This document shows, piece after piece, positions 56,803 through 64,000 of a stretch of 64,000 nucleotides of DNA (the stretch's first letter is position 1; each line of letters opens with the position of its first letter). The translations under genes were made by a program, and so were the position numbers. Origin of the DNA: Sambucus nigra (Eukaryota > Streptophyta > Magnoliopsida > Dipsacales > Adoxaceae); assembly GCA_949130495.1 (NCBI GenBank), contig OX422207.1:830402073-830466072 (forward strand), written 5' to 3'. The notes under the pieces were generated by a model. The model had not been told where the DNA came from, ran no database searches, and worked only from the letters and a program-made list of their open reading frames with translations.

Positions 56803-56943
56803 ATGCCTCTCCACGCTAGTGTATCTAGATTATGTTATTGAGATTACTCTTGACAAGTAGTACACTGGCTTTTCTACTCCTTCCTTCTCTTGGGATAAAA
56901 GTGCCCCTATGGATCTCTTCGTTGAGGTAAGGTAAAGTAACAG
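56803..56943 (-). pseudogene. RNase H of Gy-M (first part)
   Basis: On the minus strand: LLYLTSTKRSIGALLSQEKE and VEKPVYYLSRVISIT, a stop, then SRYTSVERH. After removal of Gy-2 and one TSD copy it continues in frame into HYFALVFMAQKL at 44111. Gag, protease and RT of Gy-M are absent upstream, so an internal deletion has joined the leader to RNase H. Confidence 0.85.
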
Positions 56944-56963
56944 TGGTGCTCCAGCTCCTCGTG

Positions 56964-57145
56964 GGATCGTCGTGGACGGCGTTGATGCAAAAAACTAGAC
57001 TAGGCTAATTAATTGATCATAGATAAATATGAGTAAAATAGACAAAAGATTTTTAAAGTGGTTCGGCTTAAAGGAAGAGACTACGTCCACTGTGGTGTAT
57101 TGATTATTGAATTGCCTCTTGTTTCGTGTCCCCTTAGATGTAGGG
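56964..57145 (-). repeat. LTR end and primer site of Gy-M
   Basis: On the minus strand the GTGGACGTAGTCTCTTCC...AAGCCGAACCACTT block and a terminal GCATCA (at 56983) look like the 3' part of a gypsy LTR. They are followed by ACGCCGTCCACGACGATCC (56982-56964), a degraded Tat-type primer site. The outer part of the LTR is cut off by LARD-4 at 57146. Confidence 0.6.
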
Positions 57146-59648
57146 TGATAAGCACTCAAAAGTTTATATTTTATACCCTGAATAGACGATTTTTAGTTGT
57201 TAATTCTCGACAATTTGGGTCTTATGCACGTAAATGTTTATTGTGCAGGTTGATTGTCATTTACAAGGTTCAAAAGCTTAATTTAAGGGAAACGCACATC
57301 ATATGTAGCTAATTACCTTGCCCCGTAACCTCGTCTGAGTCTAAACCAGTCCCTAAATCTACTCTGAAGCCCATGTGTGTTTAGTTTGTGCCTTTTAAAT
57401 TTATTTAGATTTTAAGTTTGAGTCATTTTTATTTTTAGAGTTTATTTTAGATTTATTTAGAATTTCTAGGTTTTATTTTCCATTTTTCTATTTTATTTTC
57501 TATTAATGTAATTTTATTTTATTTTGATTAATATTTATTTAATTTTATTAGGATTAGTCTTTTTTAGGAATTCATTTACTTTTAATTTTATTATATTTTG
57601 CTTTTTAGGATTTCAGTTTTAGTTTAATAGATTTTTATTTTTATTTCATTTTAGTCTTATTTTTTATTTGAGTCTTTATTTTATTTTCAGATTAGGATTT
57701 TACTTTTAGATTTTTAATTTTATTAATTTTATTTTTTTTAGTTAGTTAATGTTATTTTTAAGGGTCCAAATTAAACACACACATTTAAACCACTCACACC
57801 TTATTCCATACACACCCCTAGACCTAATTAACACCCTCACCCACACTCATCTCCCCAACACCCTCATCACACAAACCCCTACCCCTTCCATCTTCTACCT
57901 CCCAACACATCTTTCTCTCTCCTCCATTAACAAACATCATCACTCTCTCTCTCCACCTCCATACAGTGACACCCACATCCAATCAGCCTAAACCCGAAAT
58001 CCACCCCACTACCCCAACACCTGCCTCAACACGAGACCCACCTGCCCAGCTTCCCTCTTAACTCTAAACCTTAAACCCGCTGCCCATGTGCGAGCTCGGA
58101 GCCCCTCTATCCATCCCCCAGCTTAGCCTCTTCCACTCCAAACCATACCCGAGTTTCTGAAACCCGAGCGCCTCCAACCAACCCGAGCCATCGGACCTGC
58201 TCTTCCACCCAATCTCCAGATCCGAGCTCCAACCTAAACCATAATCGAAACCCATTTTTCCTTTCAAAAAGATCAAGACCCATTTCTCCTATCTAAAGCC
58301 ACGAGTTATCACCTGCTAAACAAACCAAAGCCATAGACCAAAACAAAAACCCAAAGTGTAAAAACCATCCCATATCAGTACCTATACCCGCTCCTACATC
58401 GGACACATCAAATCCATTTGACCCATCACCCAAGTTCTGCAAAAAGGGGAAGACAATGTAGAGAGAGGGGGAAGCCATCTCTTCAATTTGAAAGAGGGGG
58501 AAGACAGAAAAAGGGGACGGACAATGTAGAGAGAATAGAGAGACTAGTGTGTGTTTTTTAGTGCTCCATTTTTTGGAGCTCATTTTTAGTTGTAGATTGT
58601 ATATAAATTTTATTTTTCTTCTTTTATAATTTTTTTTAGTGACTTGAGTGAGGCTAAATATTTTGTGAAATACAAATCTTGAGTTGGTATTAAATTTCAG
58701 TGTGGTAATACTCAGATTTGTGGGTGCACTTAATTGTTCATGTTTGGGAAATTTTTATTGAGTTTAAGGAGACTTGGTTCAACTATTTTTCTCATTCCAT
58801 TTTAATTTTTTTTATGCCTCTTGTTGTGTCATTGTTACATTTTATATGTAATAAAACCAAAATGAGAGGCTAAATACCCCATTTCAAGGGGTGAGATGAA
58901 ACCCTTAACTTAATTATTTTTAATTTTCGTTTGTTTTTTTTATTATGCCCCTTTGAATATTAATATTAAAATTTAAAATTTATATTTACGCCTCGAGAGA
59001 GGATGAATTATTTTCGAGAGAAAATCGAAAATTCAGATTATAATATTTATTTATTAATTAAAGTAGGGATAGGCAATTTTTAAATAATATTATAGTTCGA
59101 ATTTCTCTGCTCTAAAAATGTAATTTTTAGTGATTTAAAATACTTTTAGTGAATTTTACCTAGCGGGTGATTTATTAGAAAATGTTTAAATCTAATTTTT
59201 GTGAGTATGTGAAATTTAAATATTAATCTTCTAAAAGGATTATATGTAACTTTGCATTTGCAACGAGAGTTGATTTGTGAATTTATATATGTTTTGGGGT
59301 ATTTCAAATAGACAAACTAAATAATAAAAATAAATAAGTTAAGTGGTGAAGTTTAATCCCTTGAATTATTTCATAATTATTTTCTCCTCGTATTTAGCTC
59401 ACTTTATCATTTTCTTTATTTATTCGTGTAGTTTTAATTTTAGTTCACAATTAGTTGTATAATTATCCCTTCAAAATTGTTTTAAAAATCATACTTTGCT
59501 TTCAACTTATTCTTGTCCACATTTGAAAGGGCAGATTGACCCCTTACTTGCCAATATACATTTTTCGTGTGTTTGTAGGTACCAAAAGGAATTTTTGATT
59601 GACCGTCTTTTACCCAGAATGACATAATCGCAAAAAGACGAGTTATCA
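57146..59648 (+). repeat. Inferred 5' LTR of LARD-4
   Basis: The ends TGATAA and TTATCA are exact inverted repeats, and a primer-site-like sequence follows two bases later. Length 2503 bases, long but possible for this group. A T-rich stretch (57370-57740), a CA/CCA-rich stretch (57770-58060) and no convincing gene. Without the second LTR the right border is tentative. Confidence 0.5.
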
Positions 59649-59650
59649 AA

Positions 59651-59664
59651 TGGCACCGTTCCAG
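59651..59664 (+). other. Possible primer-binding site of LARD-4
   Basis: TGGCACCGTTCCAG resembles the Athila-type site TGGCGCCGTTGCCGG, with one change and one missing base. Confidence 0.4.
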
Positions 59665-60637
59665 CTTTTTAAGCATTGGACTTTGCTCAAACTGTGGCGA
59701 TTGACTTTACACGAAGTGTCGTTGTCGACTTTTCGAGTTGAGGATCGTTTTGAAGACTTGTACATTTGTTCATTTGTATATATATATATTTTTTATTTTT
59801 TATTTTTTACATAGATTGGTTGTATTAGGATATTGAAGCCTTATACATTTATTCGTGGTGCTTTGGACACCCATTATTTGTAATAATTGTTTTTTAAAAG
59901 TGAAAAGGGAAACTGGACAAGGTAGAGAAATAGCACCCTCGGAGTGGAATTTTGAAGCCTCTCTACTTTGGGTCCATAGGACTCTCGGGGACGACTGAAG
60001 TTAGGCGAACTCCCCCCCCCCCCCCGATCGACTCAAATCGGTCTTCACCCTACGTGTGTAAAAGACGTAGGAGGTACATTTCTTTATCACTAGCGCATCT
60101 CCTGTTAGCGAGTCCATTCTTGTGTGTTAATTGCTCCTATGTGATTTTTATTATCGCATTGCATTTATTTTGGATGGTTTGATGAATTAATGAACTTAAG
60201 ACCTAGACCCGGTCATTGAAACGAGAAGGGATTTCATCACCCGACTCACTCACTTAATTCCACCATATAATTAAAATTAACCAACTAGCAAGCCAAGTAG
60301 GAGCATAATTTTTCCCAGGCGACGTATAACATTCCATGCTTTTTCTCGCCCGCGGAGTAATTAAAATTTGACTACCCAATCACCTAATTGAAGATAAAAA
60401 TTGGTTACGTGTTAGTTAGGATTTTTTTTCGCTTGTACGTGTCTAATTCTAATCCTTTGGTAGTTGGTTTTTGTGTGCTTCGTTAGTGTGTGTTTCATAC
60501 CGAGTCCACTTTTATCCCTTTTTAAAAAAAAAAGATCAAAAATATTTTTCATTTTTTTTTCTCCAAAAATATTTTCTTTCCTTTCGGAAAAAAAATTAAA
60601 AAACCAAAAATATTTTTGGAGAAACCTTTTTCTCGTC
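59665..60637 (+). other. LARD-4 leader region
   Basis: No gene seen. It contains a C homopolymer at about 60011-60024 and A/T-rich runs before the ATG at 60638. Confidence 0.45.
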
Positions 60638-62121
60638 ATGGCTGAAGAAAATCCTTTATGGAACGACTTTGGTCATTTCCCATTTTCGCAGTCAACCTAT
60701 TGCTTTCATGCCGATCACTTGTCCCATAAGTGCCCGTATCTTCCTTATCCATCCGAACCCACCATGGAACATGTGTATCCATCCTACACTGTTTCAGAAC
60801 CCACCTCGGCCTATTGTCATGATATCTCTAATCCCGAGTGGCATGAGCAACCAAGCTATTCGTGGCAGATTGATCACCCTCCTACATAATACGAATCCCA
60901 ACCCGAGATGTTGTGGATCCTCACACGTTCCAACAGTCATCATGGTAACCTAGTGCACCCCATCCCGATCAGTTCCCTCCCTACGCACCCAACGATTATC
61001 ATCCTTTTATCCATCACGAAGGAGCTTCGTTCGTGTATGATGAACTTGAACCCGCTCCCCACACTTTCTATGAGCATACTCCGTTTAGTCATGATAAAAA
61101 TGTGTTATGTTCACCTCACCCATCCACCAATGTCTCACCGCCACCCATCATTTCATCTCCATCATCAATATCCTCTCTCGAAAGCCTCTTGCAAATCCTC
61201 GAGCAAGAGAAATCCACTCAAATTCAAAATGACGCCCTCCAATGGCTTAAACAAAGATTAAATGAAACTGAGTGTGAGCGAGAGTCGGACTTCACCCTAA
61301 GTCAACCCATTGTTGCCCCCACATGGAGTGATGATGAGTTGCCTTGTGCCACTGACTTTGAGTGTGATCAACCCTACCATCCTGAGAATTTAGAAGTGGA
61401 TACCATTCCATGGTCCGAGTCCCAAGTTGACAATTGTGTTGACTTACCTTTCGCATGTGAGATTGATCCATACCCTAATAATCCAAAAGAACCCACTTTT
61501 GAGGTTCGTATTCCCATTAAATCCAAAAATACGCCCGAGTTTATACCTGTTTCACCCATTGAGTGTGTCCTCGAGATGCCCATTCCTTATAGGTTAGCTC
61601 CGGCTATGAGTGCTCCCCAATGCATCGAGATTGAATCGGAGATGGTTCCGACCTCCCTTGATATGGATCCTCTCCAACGATGTTTGTCTCACTTTGAGTC
61701 TGATATTGATGTTGATTCATATATCTCGGATCGTAATGCCTCGTTAGACCCTTTCACCACATCGGATGGTGATACATTGGTGGATAAGTTGATCACTCAC
61801 TCTTTTATTTCCACACTTCCTCCTACACGTGGCCTTGAGGATCACTCCGAGCCTCATGAGGAGTGTATGTCTCCCACACTTGAGTTGGATCATCTTCCTC
61901 CACCGTTTATCCCACCTGAGCCATCCATTATTTCACCTTCTCCACCACCACCTTGTTTGGACCTTGTTCCCTTACCATTCTCATCTACCCATTTAGGTCC
62001 TTACTTGAACCCACACTCCACCTTCCATGAGATTATTTTTGGTGATACTCTCCACTTCCGTGACATCGAGCTTGTTCCTCCATGCACACCACTCTCTTGT
62101 GGTGTTGATTTTTCCCATTGA
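60638..62121 (+). pseudogene. Broken proline-rich gene of LARD-4, function unknown
   Basis: From ATG 60638 the frame reads MAEENPLWNDFGHFPFSQ and is rich in Pro, His and Tyr up to TAA at 60887-60889. It continues past the stop, shifts frame near 60940 and is then open to 62121. The long part has a short helical segment (SLESLLQILEQEKSTQIQND), then acidic and proline-rich sequence (LPPPFIPPEPSIISPSPPPP) ending CTPLSCGVDFSH. No gag domain, zinc finger or enzyme motif is visible. It occupies the gag position of the element. I do not recognise a named family. Confidence 0.6.
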
Positions 62122-64000
62122 CAGACCCCTGGCGTGTCACGGCACGACCATTATTATCGCCCATTTATAGAACGGTCGTGTCCTTTCTATGAGGCCCACC
62201 CCATTACAATTTTCACACCTTTTTGCCTCCCTCACCAATTAGAGCACCACTCTTATAGGGCCCTAGTTGCCCTCACCTTCCGGCTCAATAAGGCCCGAGA
62301 CCGATACCTCTTCACCCTTACCCTAATTCCACCCGCCCATGGTCCACCGATGCTTTGCATCGTGTGGTGCACTTTGTCGTACAGGTGCATTGACCATTTT
62401 GGCCTTCATCCAACAAGACTGACGCTTCATTCTTATTTGGGCTGATTGTCATCACCCAATTTTTTCTGCCGCCCAGCACTTTCATGGATCCTATCTTTAG
62501 GGTGAGAATAGTTTTGTCTGGCTGAAGACATTAAACTTAGCGCTACCGGGACGCATCCCGTTTTTTTTTATGAGTCTCATCCTGTTTGAGGGTGGTATTT
62601 GACATCACCCAATGCTTTACAATGTTTATAGGCTTGTACACATTTTTTCTTTTCTTTCTTTTATTTCTCCAGGTTTATTCTTGAATTCATCTGTCCACTT
62701 TATTAGCGGTTGATTATGGTAATATCTTTCCTACCCTTTTGCTCTCAATTTTATAAATCATTTTACTAAACATCGAGGATGATGTTCCTTTTTGTTTGGG
62801 GGTGGGGAATTTTATCAAAATCGTACATCTTTTGAATTTTTTTTATTTTTAAACCTAATTTTTAAAATTTCATGCAATTTCTTTCATCTCACTCATTGAC
62901 GCGAATTTTCAATCATCCATCTTTTAAAGTCTAGGGATCAAGCTAGAAGATATTTTTTTCTAATAGCTTATGTAATACATAACAAGGCATTTTGCACCAT
63001 GAATATCTAGACTCAACAAAATTTGCGCACGTATCACGTCACTACGGTTTAGAGTTGAAGAGTACTACAATTCTCAAGAGAACCTTAAGGATCACTAGCA
63101 GAGACTTTAGCTTGTGAGATTTGTGTCTTTCACCTTTTAGAGAGTTTTACGCAATCTTCGAGCCACAAGTTGATTAAACTTCTTTTGGGTCCGCACCTTA
63201 AATCGTTGTATGATCTCATTATTCTTCATAAAAATTTTGTCTTGATCACTGAGAACGACATCACTTTCGAGTTGTAAGAAATACGTGCCTTAATATTTGT
63301 CCCAGTCACTAGATTTTCATCCATACACCTACCATTTTCCATACACTTCACCCATTACATTCCCATATTCCCACTCATATAGTCCCCACGTCATTCATCT
63401 ATCATCTCCATTCATATATCATCTATCATTTTTTTGAGAAAAAGAGTGTTGTTCCAAATGTAAATGTCTTCATTGTTGGTTTAGAAAAAAAAAGAAAAAG
63501 AGAAGAAAATACGAAAAAAAAAAGAGAGAAAGTAAAAGGAGAAAGTCCATCATAGAGAGTATAAGCATTTTTAGCAATATCTCTCCCATAGTTCGATTCA
63601 GATGGAGAAAAACTTAGATACAAATCTATGTTGAGGTTATTTGTACTTTTAGCAAATTTATCTCAGACATTGATATGTATTTAGAAAAAGAGAAAAAAGA
63701 GAAAGTTTGCAGTTAGTTCTTGTGTAATAAAGACATTTGTGCCTAAAATGCTATACACTCTTCTATCGCATCCATATTTTATCCATCACACATCCATCAT
63801 CCATCCATCATATCCTACCTACCTCATTTCATCCTTCCCATTTCATTTCCCCCTCACTCATAAACATCCATATTTTCTCCTAGGTGTTCGGGCAAATGAA
63901 AGTCAATGTGGTGAATAACTCGACGTTCTCACTACAGTGATTAACTTCCTTTCATGAGATCATTTTTCTTTCATTTTTCGTTCTTTCTTATGTGTATGTG
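62122..64000 (+). other. LARD-4 3' internal region
   Basis: A weak continuation frame (62134-62445) is not convincing as a gene. Marks of this element type are GAAGACATTAAACTTAGCGC (62524-62543) with CGGGACGCATCCCG after it, and CATCGAGGATGATG followed by TTTGGGGGTGGGGAATTTTAT (about 62774-62816). The rest is AT-rich with repeated CATCCATC words near 63780-63815. Confidence 0.5.

Larger units (their letters stand above)
57146..64000 (+). mobile_element. LARD-4, Athila-like LTR element (continues beyond window)
   Basis: Starts TGATAAGCAC at 57146. A long LTR is inferred to 59648, then a possible Athila-type primer site, a leader, one broken proline-rich gene, and a 3' region with the motif GAAGACATTAAACTTAGCGC (62524-62543), known in form from Athila-type and related elements near the end of the internal region. 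No pol is seen. The 3' LTR should lie to the right of the window. Confidence 0.6.

Noticed and set aside
57146..59648. A host gene in the C-rich region 57750-58580
   Set aside because: Frames are short, lack recognisable domains and lie within the inferred LTR.

Overview
This is plant nuclear DNA, almost certainly from a eudicot with a large, repeat-rich genome; the species cannot be told from the window. I see no host gene, tRNA or rRNA gene. Everything recognisable is a transposable element or a fragment of one. The signs are LTRs with target-site duplications (TSDs), plant initiator-Met and Tat-type primer-binding sites, Ty3/gypsy gag-pol with a second RNase H domain, a CACTA transposon and a probable Helitron.

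The main result is a nested structure. One minus-strand Ty3/gypsy (Tat-lineage) element, called Gy-M here, appears to underlie nearly the whole window. It survives as four separated pieces: 56803-57145 (LTR end, primer site, start of RNase H), 43327-44111 (RNase H and the second RNase H), 29468-31074 (integrase) and 10575-12910 (3' region with an antisense accessory gene). The gaps are filled by younger elements: LARD-4 (57146 to beyond 64000), Gy-2 (44112-56802, perfect TSD ATGCC), LARD-3 (31075-43326, with a probable Helitron at 37446-42510 inside its 5' LTR), Gy-1 (12911-29467, with a CACTA transposon at 17698-23715 inside pol), and LARD-2 (to 10574), which was probably split by Gy-0 (3' LTR at 50-636). 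LARD-1 (640-7396) sits at the 3' edge of Gy-0.

Gy-1 and Gy-2 are Tat-type elements: LTR, gag, protease, RT, RNase H, second (archaeal-type) RNase H, integrase, then a long 3' region holding an antisense gene with introns, a polypurine tract and the 3' LTR. Gy-M shows the same plan in mirror image. Gy-2 is the best preserved, and its 3' region carries 14 copies of a ~98-bp tandem repeat. Gy-1 is older: its LTRs show about 40 differences over 410 bp, and nearly all its stop codons look like C-to-T or G-to-A changes.

LARD-1, -2 and -3 are related non-autonomous LTR elements. They have an initiator-Met primer site, a gag-like gene with a coiled coil and an odd zinc finger, and no pol. LARD-1 also carries a second gene resembling the putative plant transposon protein family (PF20167). 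Their LTRs share clusters of a palindrome based on CGTTCGAACG. LARD-4 looks Athila-like, with a proline-rich gene of unknown function. No gene here looks intact; the non-autonomous elements would need proteins supplied from elsewhere.
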